Assembly (NCBI GenBank): GCA_041663425.1
Contig: JBAYMS010000002.1
Location: 14,546-78,545, forward strand
Origin: FEN-1322 sp041663425
GTDB lineage: Bacteria; Omnitrophota; Gorgyraeia; 2-01-FULL-45-10
Direction of reading: 5' to 3'
DNA length: 64,000 bases
Positions 52,128-60,510 of this stretch are shown piece after piece. Below the pieces are notes generated by a model. That model ran no database searches. It was not told the DNA's origin and was given only the letters and a program-made list of their open reading frames with translations. Every line of letters begins with the position of its first letter. Position 1 is the first letter of the stretch. The position numbers and the translations under genes are program-made.

Positions 52128-53300
52128 ATGAACAAAAATAAGTATCTTTTTACATCAGAAAGCGTTACTGAGGGCCATCCCGATAAAGTATGCGATCAGG
52201 TTTCAGACGGAGTTTTGGACGAAGTCCTGAGGCAGGATCCATCCGGCCGCGTTGCCTGCGAAACTTACGTAACGATGGGCCTTATCATAATAGGCGGAGA
52301 AATAACTACTACAGCTTATGTGGATATCCACAAGCTCTGCAGGAACATCCTTAAAGACATAGGTTACTCTCACCAGAAATATGGATTTGATTACCACACA
52401 TGCGCAATATTGAACGCGATACATACACAGTCTCCCGACATTGCGATGGGTGTTGACAAAGGCGGTGCCGGTGATCAGGGCATGATGATGGGTTACGCCT
52501 GCAATGAAACTCCGGAATTGATGCCGCTTCCTATAATGCTTTCGCATAAACTTTGCGCTAAGATGGCAGAATTGCGCAAAAATAACACGCTCAGGTATTT
52601 AGGGCCGGATGGCAAGGCGCAAGTTACGGTAGAATATCATGATGGCAAGCCTGCGCGCGTAACATCAGTGGTTTTAGCATCTCAGCACACAGAAGAAGCT
52701 GTTGACAAGAAGACCGGGCTTTTCTCAGAGGATGCGAGAAAAGATTTTATAGCCAAAGTGGCAAAACCGGTATTGAAAGATTATCTCGATAAGGAAACGC
52801 AGTTTTTTATTAACCAGACAGGTTTGTTCTTAATAGGCGGCCCTCAGTCAGATACTGGTATGACCGGCCGTAAGATAGTAGTAGACACCTACGGCGGAAC
52901 TGTTCCGCACGGCGGAGGCGCTTTTTCCGGAAAAGACCCTACAAAGGTTGACCGTTCCGCGGCGTATATGGGCCGTTATGTGGCAAAGAATCTGGTAGCT
53001 GCAGGATTGGCCGATAAGCTGATGATACAGCTTGCTTATGTAATAGGACGCGCAGATCCGGTATCGATAATGGTCAATACTTACGGAACAGGGAAACTCA
53101 GTGACGACAAAATAATAAAAATAATACAGGATCATTTCGAATTGACGCCGCACGGAATAATAGCGGAACTGAAGCTGCGTGAGTCAGACGGCAATCGCTT
53201 CAGAAAGACTGCCGCTTATGGCCATTTCGGGAGAGAAGGAGATGCCTTCACCTGGGAGAAGACGAATGTCGCAAAGGATCTCAAAAAGTATCTGAAGTAG
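52128..53300 (+). CDS. metK: S-adenosylmethionine synthetase
   Basis: 390 residues with the classic blocks: FTSESVTEGHPDKVCDQ (ATP/Mg), GAGDQGMMMGYACNET, GGPQSDTGMTGRKI, and the phosphate loop GGGAFSGKDPTKVDRS. Makes AdoMet from Met and ATP, and it feeds CheR and other methyltransferases. Immediately followed by ahcY, so the methyl cycle is co-expressed. Confidence 0.97.
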   Translation: MNKNKYLFTSESVTEGHPDKVCDQVSDGVLDEVLRQDPSGRVACETYVTMGLIIIGGEITTTAYVDIHKLCRNILKDIGYSHQKYGFDYHTCAILNAIHTQSPDIAMGVDKGGAGDQGMMMGYACNETPELMPLPIMLSHKLCAKMAELRKNNTLRYLGPDGKAQVTVEYHDGKPARVTSVVLASQHTEEAVDKKTGLFSEDARKDFIAKVAKPVLKDYLDKETQFFINQTGLFLIGGPQSDTGMTGRKIVVDTYGGTVPHGGGAFSGKDPTKVDRSAAYMGRYVAKNLVAAGLADKLMIQLAYVIGRADPVSIMVNTYGTGKLSDDKIIKIIQDHFELTPHGIIAELKLRESDGNRFRKTAAYGHFGREGDAFTWEKTNVAKDLKKYLK

Positions 53301-53315
53301 CCAAAAGGGAGAAGG

Positions 53316-54575
53316 ATGATGAATTACGACGTTAAAGATATAAAGCTTGCAGCAAAGGGCCGGGCACGTATTGAATGGGCAAATGAATACATGAGCGTGC
53401 TTTCTCTTGTGCGTAAGCATTTCAAGAAAGAGAAGCCTCTTAAGGGCCTTAAGATCGCAGCATGTCTGCATGTTACAACCGAAACGGCGAACCTGGCGTA
53501 TACATTAAAGGAAGGCGGCGCGGATGTGGTTCTTTGCGCGTCCAATCCGTTGAGCACGCAGGATGACGTTGCGGCGTCGCTGGTCAAAGATTTTAAGATA
53601 CCTACCTTTGCTATAAAAGGCGAAGATAATAAAACATATTACAGCCACATAGTGAAGGTGCTGGATATAAATCCTAACATAACGATGGATGATGGGGCTG
53701 ACCTTGTTTCTACTATCCAGAAATCCAAAACCCATTTGGTGAAAAATATATTGGGCGGAACCGAAGAGACTACTACTGGTGTGATAAGGCTTCGTAGTCT
53801 TGAGAAGCAGAAACTGCTTCTATATCCCATAATTGCAGTTAATGAAGCGCTGACAAAACATCTTTTTGATAACAGATATGGCACAGGCCAGTCAACTATA
53901 GATGGAATACTGAGGGCGACCAATGTGCTTTTAGCTGGATCGCACTTTGTTGTATGCGGATACGGCTGGTGCGGCAGAGGTCTTGCGATGCGCGCCAGAG
54001 GAATGGGTGCCAATGTTACCATAGTGGAAATAGATCCGTTGAAGGCACTTGAAGCCGTTATGGAAGGCTATTCCGTTATGCCGATAGCAGATGCCTGTAA
54101 AAAAGCGGATGTCATAGTAACCCTTACGGGCGATATAAATGTTATAAGAAAAGAGCACTTTGAAACGATGAAGGACGGAGCCATAGTAGCTAATTCCGGC
54201 CACTTCAATGTCGAGATAGATATCCCGGCGCTGGAAAAGATAGCGGTTAAAAAGCGCGTTGTCCGCGATTATGTTGAGGAGTATACCCTTAAATCAGGTA
54301 AGCGTGTAAATATTCTGGGTGAGGGCAGGTTGATCAACCTGGCTTCAGCTGAAGGACACCCGGCAAGCGTTATGGATATGAGCTTTGCCAATCAGGCTCT
54401 TGGGTGCGAGTATATAGCCAAAAATTATAAAAAATTGGAACGAAAAGTTTACGAGGTGCCGGAGTTTATAGATAAGAACATAGCGAAGTTAAAACTGGAA
54501 TCTCTGGGTGTCAAGATCGATACTCTGACAGAAGAGCAGAAGAAGTATCTTGAAAGCTGGGAGATGGGAACGTAA
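53316..54575 (+). CDS. ahcY: S-adenosylhomocysteine hydrolase
   Basis: 419 residues. Splits S-adenosylhomocysteine into adenosine and homocysteine using bound NAD. Visible: CLHVTTETANLAYTL, GADVVLCASNPLSTQDDVAA, NAD loop VCGYGWCGRGLAMRARGMGA, and GEGRLINLASAEGHPASVMD. Two consecutive ATGs (53316, 53319) follow GGGAGAAGG, either could serve. It lacks the insertion of the plant/mycobacterial type. Confidence 0.95.
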   Translation: MMNYDVKDIKLAAKGRARIEWANEYMSVLSLVRKHFKKEKPLKGLKIAACLHVTTETANLAYTLKEGGADVVLCASNPLSTQDDVAASLVKDFKIPTFAIKGEDNKTYYSHIVKVLDINPNITMDDGADLVSTIQKSKTHLVKNILGGTEETTTGVIRLRSLEKQKLLLYPIIAVNEALTKHLFDNRYGTGQSTIDGILRATNVLLAGSHFVVCGYGWCGRGLAMRARGMGANVTIVEIDPLKALEAVMEGYSVMPIADACKKADVIVTLTGDINVIRKEHFETMKDGAIVANSGHFNVEIDIPALEKIAVKKRVVRDYVEEYTLKSGKRVNILGEGRLINLASAEGHPASVMDMSFANQALGCEYIAKNYKKLERKVYEVPEFIDKNIAKLKLESLGVKIDTLTEEQKKYLESWEMGT

Positions 54576-54577
54576 GA

Positions 54578-54619
54578 CCCTTCAATAAATTCAGGGTTTG
54601 TCCTGAGTGAAGTCGAAGG
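54578..54619. repeat. REP-like palindromic element
   Basis: An imperfect palindrome: CCCTTC ... TTCAGG-GTTTG-TCCTGA ... GAAGG. On the minus strand it is the widespread CCTTCGACTTCACTCAGGAC element, which when translated yields the well-known spurious STSLRTNPEFIEG peptide. It sits between ahcY and the aldolase gene. Confidence 0.75.
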
Positions 54620-54643
54620 ATAGGAAAGGAGAAGTTGGTAGCA

Positions 54644-55969
54644 ATGGGTAGAAAGCCGATCGATATGGATAGTTTGGTAATGGACCTCATCATGACGGAC
54701 TCGCTCGATGAGAAGAAAGTGGTAGCAAAAAAGATAAGTGACATAGCATACAAGAACGGGATATTCCTTTCGAGTATAAACGAATTTTATATGGCACGCG
54801 GCAAAGGGCAGGTACCTAATGATTTTACGGTTCCGGCCATGAACCTTAGAGTGCTGACCTATGATCTTGCTAAAGCGATCTTCAGGGTGGCAAAAAAGAA
54901 CAATGCCGGCGCGTTCATTTTTGAAATAGCTAAGTCGGAGATGGGTTATACAAATCAGCCTGCTATCGAATACACATCCGTATGTCTTGCTGCAGCGGTA
55001 AAAGAAGGCTGGGAGGGCCCGGTATTTGTGCAGGGCGACCACTTCCAGGTGAATGCGAAGAACTATAAAGAAAATCCTGAGAAGGAGCTTGATGGTCTTA
55101 AGGCGCTTATAACGCATGCGCTGGAGGCGGGTTTTTATAATATAGATATCGATTCATCTACCGTGGTAGATCTGTCAAAAACGAATATTAAGAAGCAGCA
55201 GGAACTCAACTACGAGATCTGCGCTAAGCTGACAAATTTCATCAGACAGAGCCAGCCTCGCGGCATAGAGGTGTCGGTCGGTGGAGAAATAGGCGAAGTA
55301 GGTCATCAAAATTCAACATCCGAAGACCTTAGGGCATTCATGACAGGATACAACGAGCGCCTGCGCAAAGGGCGATGCGGTATATCCAAGATCAGCGTTC
55401 AGACAGGCACTTCGCACGGCGGAGTTGTTCTGCCTGACGGCACGATCGCAAAAGTTAAGCTCGATTTCGACACGCTCAGAAACCTGTCGAAGATCGCGCG
55501 CGAAGAGTACGGATTGGCCGGAGCTGTCCAGCATGGCGCTTCTACGCTTCCGGATGAGGCTTTTGGTAAATTCCCTGAAGAGGGAACTGCCGAAGTGCAT
55601 CTCGCAACGGGCTTTCAGAATATGGTATATGACAGCCCTCATTTCCCGAAAGAACTGAAAGACAAAATATATGACTGGGTAAAGAAAAATCTCGCTTCTG
55701 AAAAGAAGGGCGATCAGACGGAGGAGCAGTTCCTCTATAGCGCCAGGAAGAAAGCTCTGGGGCCTTTCAAGAAAGAGATCATGAGCTTGCCTGTCAGCGT
55801 CAGAGATGCTATCTCCAAGGAAATTGAGGCGAAATTTGAATTTTTATTTGAGAAGCTCAATGTCCGTAATACGCGGGAACTTGTTTCAAAACACACTACC
55901 TTAAAAAGAGTGATATCCAGGAAGAGTGCAGGAACTCACGTGGAAATGGATGGCGAAGGAGCAGATTAA
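54644..55969 (+). CDS. Class II aldolase (fructose-bisphosphate aldolase family)
   Basis: 441 residues from ATG 54644 (a TTG at 54635 is possible; AAAGGAG lies at 54625-54631). Class II features: PVFVQGDHFQVN (catalytic Asp plus first Zn His), FYNIDIDSSTVVDLS, SVGGEIGEVG (the conserved Glu), QTGTSHGGV (Zn His) and GAVQHGAST (Zn His). It is longer than E. coli FbaA (359), of the type found in candidate phyla and Planctomycetes. The substrate is likely fructose-1,6-bisphosphate, but a tagatose- or other ketose-bisphosphate is not excluded. Terminates 20 bases later. Confidence 0.85.
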   Translation: MGRKPIDMDSLVMDLIMTDSLDEKKVVAKKISDIAYKNGIFLSSINEFYMARGKGQVPNDFTVPAMNLRVLTYDLAKAIFRVAKKNNAGAFIFEIAKSEMGYTNQPAIEYTSVCLAAAVKEGWEGPVFVQGDHFQVNAKNYKENPEKELDGLKALITHALEAGFYNIDIDSSTVVDLSKTNIKKQQELNYEICAKLTNFIRQSQPRGIEVSVGGEIGEVGHQNSTSEDLRAFMTGYNERLRKGRCGISKISVQTGTSHGGVVLPDGTIAKVKLDFDTLRNLSKIAREEYGLAGAVQHGASTLPDEAFGKFPEEGTAEVHLATGFQNMVYDSPHFPKELKDKIYDWVKKNLASEKKGDQTEEQFLYSARKKALGPFKKEIMSLPVSVRDAISKEIEAKFEFLFEKLNVRNTRELVSKHTTLKRVISRKSAGTHVEMDGEGAD

Positions 55970-55984
55970 TAGAAGTATATAATT

Positions 55985-56026
55985 AAAAACTGTGCGTCTT
56001 TAAGTTAAAGGCGCACAGTTTTTTTT
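55985..56026. terminator. Bidirectional rho-independent terminator
   Basis: Stem AAACTGTGCG-CTTT / AAAG-CGCACAGTTT with a short AGTT loop, A-run before and T8 after. Ends the aldolase transcript. The minus-strand LptF/G stop codon (56027-56025) overlaps its right side. Confidence 0.93.
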
Positions 56027-57116
56027 ATGCCCGTTTATTAACAAGATAAATTCCGATGGCCCCGAAGACGATGTTGCCCAGCCAGGCTGCCATGATAGGT
56101 GAAAGTATTCCCGCCTTACCAAACGCGATGCTTATAGCTATCGACGCGTAGTAGAGCAGGCCTATCGCGATCGACATACCCACGCCTATCATTACTCCGC
56201 CTCGGGTTGTTATAAGAGCGAAAGGAGCGCCTATCAGTATTATTATTAGGCTTATAATGGAGAAGGAAACTTTCTGGTAGAGGTCGACCAATAGGCTTCT
56301 ATTAAGCCTGGTGCCGGTGCCCCTGAAATTCTTTATATAATTTTTAAGTTCTTTATAGCTCATGTATTCAGAATGCCACTCATTATAAGCAAAATCCCGC
56401 GGCCTTTCTTTTATAGGTATTATCTTCTCATCGTAGAATGTGGGTTCGCTCAGGATCTTGCCGGAATTATCTATACGCCACATAATGACCTTGTAAAATT
56501 TCCACGAACTTCCGGTCCACACACCTGCCTGCGCGGTGACCTTTGATATGAGATTCTGTGATTTGTCGTGCTCATGGATTATGATATCCGTAAGAAGTTT
56601 TTTGTCGGTATCGTAACGTCTTGCAAATACTATCCTGTTGCCGGTGCCGTATACGGCCACATTCTCTATTACCTGCTGCGGACTTGACCTGCGTTTATCC
56701 TTCTCCAGTTCTTCGCGTCTTATCATGTTGGAGACCTTGGAGCTTATCGGAACTATTTTGTCGCTTACAATAAATGACGCTATGCTTATGATGAGTCCTA
56801 GGATAATAAGAGGGGACATTACGCGCCACAAGCTTATACCGCTCGATTTCATAGCCGTTATTTCGTTATTCTTATTGAGGTTGCTTAAGACAAATATGGC
56901 GGAAAGCAAGACGGCCATCGGGGTAACCTGTAATATTATTGTAGGCGAATAGTATACATAAAAAGCCGCGAGGGAAGATCCTGGTATTTTATATTTGACT
57001 ATATTTTCTATAAAGGAGAATATGTCTATTATTATCGCCATGATGGTAAATATGAAAAGGCACCATGTGAATGGCGATAGAAACCCCCTTACCATATACC
57101 TGTCGATTATTTTCAC
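56025..57116 (-). CDS. lptG: LptF/LptG-family LPS transport permease
   Basis: 363 residues. Six helices in two groups flank a periplasmic jelly-roll (~residues 130-270). N-terminal signature: IIDRYMVRGFLSPFTWCLFIF, then YYSPTIILQVTPMAVLLSAIF and NNEITAMKSSGISLWRV. The C-terminal helices SLIIILIGAPFALIT and GLLYYASIAISIAF complete it. It extracts LPS from the inner membrane together with LptB and its LptF/G partner, which is not in the window, so F versus G cannot be settled. Starts one base after comF. Confidence 0.9.
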   Translation of the reverse strand: MKIIDRYMVRGFLSPFTWCLFIFTIMAIIIDIFSFIENIVKYKIPGSSLAAFYVYYSPTIILQVTPMAVLLSAIFVLSNLNKNNEITAMKSSGISLWRVMSPLIILGLIISIASFIVSDKIVPISSKVSNMIRREELEKDKRRSSPQQVIENVAVYGTGNRIVFARRYDTDKKLLTDIIIHEHDKSQNLISKVTAQAGVWTGSSWKFYKVIMWRIDNSGKILSEPTFYDEKIIPIKERPRDFAYNEWHSEYMSYKELKNYIKNFRGTGTRLNRSLLVDLYQKVSFSIISLIIILIGAPFALITTRGGVMIGVGMSIAIGLLYYASIAISIAFGKAGILSPIMAAWLGNIVFGAIGIYLVNKRA

Positions 57117-57117
57117 T

Positions 57118-57843
57118 TTACATTCCCCGCGCCAGGGTCAGACAGCGCACTTCTTTTGCACCTGAGCCTTTAAGTGTCGATGCGCATTCGCTCAAAGTAG
57201 AGCCTGTTGTCATTACATCGTCGATAAGGAGCACCTTGCGGCCGGTCAAAATATCGTGCCCTTTTATCTGAAATACGCCCGCAAGATTTATGAGCCTCTC
57301 TTCGCGCGAAAGTTCATTTTGACGTTTTGTCCTTACTATTTTTTCCATAGGCTTTATTATAGGTATGCCGAATTCCCGGGATATTGCCGAGGCCAGAATG
57401 CCGGATTGATTATATTCTCTTTCATTGAGCCAGTCATTATACAGAGGGACGAATGTTATAGAGTCGATGCCTTCTATGATCTCTTTGTTGTCTTTTATGA
57501 AGCCCGTTATCTTATCGCAAAGGATGGGTGATAGCGCCAGTTTCCCTTTGTATTTGAACAGCTGGACCAGATTTTTCAGCACACCTTCGTATAAACATGC
57601 TGACCAGGCCCTGTCGAAAGCGAAATCAGTTCTTTTGCATTCGTCGCACTGCTTATCTATGGAATTCATAGACCGCCCGCACATAGAACAGTATGGCCTG
57701 GGATTTCTTTTTATTTTATTTTCACAGATAGGGCAGATGCCCGATTTGCTCATCGGGTCTATGGCGGAATCGCATGCCGCGCAATGGAGCGGATAGATAA
57801 GGTTTACAAAATTCTTTGCGATGAGGTTTATTGATCGGGCCAT
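57118..57843 (-). CDS. comF: ComF-family phosphoribosyltransferase-like protein
   Basis: 241 residues: an N-terminal double zinc finger (CAACDSAID, CPIC, CSMCGR, CDECK) and a type I PRTase domain with FVPLYNDWLNEREYNQS and the PRPP loop VLLIDDVMTTGSTLSE. ComF proteins take part in DNA uptake in competent bacteria, often alongside type IV pili, which this organism has. ATG 57843 has no Shine-Dalgarno and lies 9 bases from the -10 box of its promoter. Confidence 0.92.
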   Translation of the reverse strand: MARSINLIAKNFVNLIYPLHCAACDSAIDPMSKSGICPICENKIKRNPRPYCSMCGRSMNSIDKQCDECKRTDFAFDRAWSACLYEGVLKNLVQLFKYKGKLALSPILCDKITGFIKDNKEIIEGIDSITFVPLYNDWLNEREYNQSGILASAISREFGIPIIKPMEKIVRTKRQNELSREERLINLAGVFQIKGHDILTGRKVLLIDDVMTTGSTLSECASTLKGSGAKEVRCLTLARGM

Positions 57844-57852
57844 ATGAAAAGT

Positions 57853-57882
57853 ATAATATCATGGTATAAGCTAACTTGTCAA
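57853..57882 (-). promoter_or_regulatory. Promoter of comF (leaderless)
   Basis: Minus strand TTGACA (57882-57877), 18 bases, TATTAT (57858-57853). The start codon is 9 bases downstream, so the transcript would begin about 3 bases before it. Confidence 0.7.
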
Positions 57883-58003
57883 TTATTCCGGTCAGAAGTA
57901 ATTTGCTGCGGCAAAAAACCTTGCTTTATTGATTATACAGTATTAGAATATCTTAAAAATGAATCATTATGAAATTATAGCCTTAATGCTTCTATAAGGA
58001 AAA

Positions 58004-59797
58004 ATGCACAAAAATAACTGGAAAAAGATAGGCAAAGACAGGCGTGCCGGAATTCTGGCGCCGCTTTTTTCTGTCTATTCTGAGAACAGTACCGGAATAG
58101 GCGATTTTTGCGATCTGAACCTTATTTTTGACTGGTGTGCCCGGTCAGGCCTTTCCATATACCAGCTATTGCCGATGAACGAAGTAGGCCCCACTTTTTG
58201 TCCTTACGATGCTGTCAGCTCTTTTGCTCTTGAGCCTATGTACATTTCCCTTGCCCCTCTGGTTCAGATGAGCGGTAAAGCTGTCAAGTCAGCCATTTCG
58301 GCGCTTAAGAGAAAATTCCCTTCTGGAAAAAAATATGTAGATTACGGAATAAAAGAAGCTAAACGTGAGATCCTGTGGGAAATATTTTCCGACGGCAAAA
58401 AAAGCTATGATTCTGAAGAATTTAAAGAATTTGCTGCAGAAAATGAATACTGGCTCAATGATTTTGCGTTATTTAAAGTGCTGAAAACCTGTCACAAAGG
58501 AAAGCCATGGTATGAATGGGCTGACGGATACCGCGACCGCGATCCTGAAATGATAAATACTTTCAGCGAAGAGCATGCGCCATATATAGAGTTTGAAAAA
58601 TGGATGCAGTGGCTTGCTTTTAAGCAATTTACCTCCGCCAAAGAATACGCTGCCTCAAAAGGCATATTTATATGCGGCGACCTTCCGATACTTACATCAA
58701 AAGACAGTGCCGACGTATGGGCCCATCCCGAATTTTTTAAACTCGATTTTCTGGCAGGTGCTCCTCCGGACATGTACTGTGCCAAGGGGCAGAGATGGAG
58801 CATGCCTACATATAACTGGGATGCCATAGCGGATGATGATTATAGCTATCTTAAAGCAAAGCTCAATTTCGCTGAAAATTTTTATGACATTGTAAGAATA
58901 GACCACGTTGTGGGCTTGTTCCGGCTGTGGAGCATACCGGCCAGTGAGCCGTATGAAAATGAAGGACTTGCCGGATCGTTTGATCCCCGCGATGAAAATG
59001 TCTGGACGGAACATGGCCGTGCCATATTATCAATTATGCTCGAGAATACTTCGATGCTATTTACCGCTGAAGATCTTGGTATGATCCCAAAAGATTGTCC
59101 CGCTACGCTGAAAGACTTTGAAATACCGGGCAATGAAGTCCAGAGATGGGTGAAAGACTGGGCGGTATCGCATGATTTCATAGCCCCGAAAGACTACAGA
59201 TTGTTTTCAGTAGCGATGCTGTCTACACATGATACCACTAACTGGGCGGGATGGTGGGAGAACGAAGCCGGCACGATAGACGAAGCGTTGTTCGTAAGAC
59301 GTTCTGCGGGCCGGAACATAGATTGCGAAGGCGCGGCGCGCAGGCTTTTTGACCCGCATCTTTCCCGGCACGGCAGGCTCAGGTGGCTTACGAGCGTCGA
59401 TTCTGCAGATGCGCTGGCTGCGGGGCTGGGAAAAAGGAAGGAAGAGATCGCCGATTTTGTTGAAATGTATGAAAACACGTATATGGAGAAAGAGAAGCTT
59501 TGGAAGCGGCTGGGGCTTAAAGGTGCCATGAGAGAGAATGCCGATAAAGAAATAGTCGAAGCGGCGCTGGCGATGACATTAAGCGCAAAATCGGTATTCT
59601 GTATAGAGCTTATGAATGACTACCTTTACCTGACAGATTCTTTCAGCGGCGATCCATATCAGGTCAGGATAAATAAACCCGGGACTGTTAATAAAGCTAA
59701 TTGGTCCATGGTAATACCATTGTCTTTGGACGAACTTCTGAACAACGGCCTTGGTGAAAAGATAAAAAAGATGACCTCTTTTGCAGGCAGGATATGA
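58004..59797 (+). CDS. malQ: 4-alpha-glucanotransferase (GH77)
   Basis: 597 residues. A cytosolic amylomaltase that transfers alpha-1,4-glucan segments. GH77 landmarks: RAGILAPLFSVYSENSTGIGDF, PYDAVSSFALEPMYISL, GDLPILTSKDSADVWAHPE, GAPPDMYCAKGQRWSMPTYNW, VRIDHVVGLFRLWSIP (catalytic nucleophile Asp), FTAEDLGMIP (acid/base Glu) and LSTHDTTNWAGWW (third Asp). Slightly longer than plain MalQ, with an extra C-terminal region of ~90 residues. AAGGAAAA precedes ATG; promoter not clear. Shows glycogen or maltodextrin use. Confidence 0.93.
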   Translation: MHKNNWKKIGKDRRAGILAPLFSVYSENSTGIGDFCDLNLIFDWCARSGLSIYQLLPMNEVGPTFCPYDAVSSFALEPMYISLAPLVQMSGKAVKSAISALKRKFPSGKKYVDYGIKEAKREILWEIFSDGKKSYDSEEFKEFAAENEYWLNDFALFKVLKTCHKGKPWYEWADGYRDRDPEMINTFSEEHAPYIEFEKWMQWLAFKQFTSAKEYAASKGIFICGDLPILTSKDSADVWAHPEFFKLDFLAGAPPDMYCAKGQRWSMPTYNWDAIADDDYSYLKAKLNFAENFYDIVRIDHVVGLFRLWSIPASEPYENEGLAGSFDPRDENVWTEHGRAILSIMLENTSMLFTAEDLGMIPKDCPATLKDFEIPGNEVQRWVKDWAVSHDFIAPKDYRLFSVAMLSTHDTTNWAGWWENEAGTIDEALFVRRSAGRNIDCEGAARRLFDPHLSRHGRLRWLTSVDSADALAAGLGKRKEEIADFVEMYENTYMEKEKLWKRLGLKGAMRENADKEIVEAALAMTLSAKSVFCIELMNDYLYLTDSFSGDPYQVRINKPGTVNKANWSMVIPLSLDELLNNGLGEKIKKMTSFAGRI

Positions 59798-59809
59798 GAA
59801 GATTTTGCC

Positions 59810-59838
59810 TTGCGCAGGAAGAAAATTTAATATAAAAT
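59810..59838 (+). promoter_or_regulatory. Possible promoter of the HAD gene (leaderless)
   Basis: TTGCGC (59810-59815), 17 bases, TAAAAT (59833-59838); ATG 59848 follows after 9 bases. A weaker match than the other leaderless cases. Confidence 0.4.
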
Positions 59839-59847
59839 AGTTAGGTT

Positions 59848-60510
59848 ATGAAAAAGGGAAAACAGAAAAACTATATAGTATTTTTTGATTTCGATAATAC
59901 CATTACGACGATCGACGTAATTGACGATATGCTTGAACGCTTTTCCGGAGACGATGGATGGAAAAACCTGGAGGAGAAGTGGCGTCGGGAAGAGATCGGC
60001 TCGCGCGAATGCCTTAAGGGCCAGGTCGAGGGTATAAAAGTAGGCAAAGAAAAGCTGGACAATTATTTGTCTACCATAAAGATAGATCCTTATTTCAAAA
60101 AGCTCCTCAATTTTTTCGAATCCCGCAGCATTCCCGTCCTGATAGTCAGTGATAATTTTGATTATATGTTAAATGGCATATTGGAACGTAATAATATTTC
60201 CGGCATGGAAGTTTATTGCAATAAAGTAGATATTACCGGAGATAATTTTAAGACGAGCTTTCCGTATGCGAACAGTGATTGCGGTGATTGCGCAAACTGC
60301 AAGAAGACGCACCTTCTATCTAAAAGAAAAGAAGGGATGGAGGCCGTTTATATAGGCGACGGTAAATCAGATGTCTGCGCCTCTAAGGTGTCCGATCTGG
60401 TATTCGCGAAAGGGTATTTGCAGGACCTGTTTAAAGAAGAGGGCAGGCCGCATGTGGCTATTGATGACCTCAAAGATGTGTATGACTATTTTGAAAGGAA
60501 TTTAGTATGA
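59848..60510 (+). CDS. HAD-superfamily phosphatase (MtnX/SerB-like)
   Basis: 220 residues. Motif I DFDNTITTIDVID (nucleophile Asp), motif II VLIVSDNFDYMLNG, and motif III/IV YIGDGKSDVCASKVSD. The closest group by motif is the MtnX / phosphoserine-phosphatase-like family. A CGDCANCKK segment (~residue 145-152) is an extra cysteine cluster. It overlaps the aminotransferase by four bases, so the two probably act in one pathway. Substrate unknown; MtnX function in methionine salvage would need other mtn genes, which are not here. Confidence 0.85.
   Translation: MKKGKQKNYIVFFDFDNTITTIDVIDDMLERFSGDDGWKNLEEKWRREEIGSRECLKGQVEGIKVGKEKLDNYLSTIKIDPYFKKLLNFFESRSIPVLIVSDNFDYMLNGILERNNISGMEVYCNKVDITGDNFKTSFPYANSDCGDCANCKKTHLLSKRKEGMEAVYIGDGKSDVCASKVSDLVFAKGYLQDLFKEEGRPHVAIDDLKDVYDYFERNLV

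Noticed and set aside
54449..55117. 222-codon minus-strand frame with a STSLRTNPEFIEG segment
   Set aside because: That peptide is the translation of a common intergenic repeat; the rest is the antisense of the aldolase and ahcY genes.
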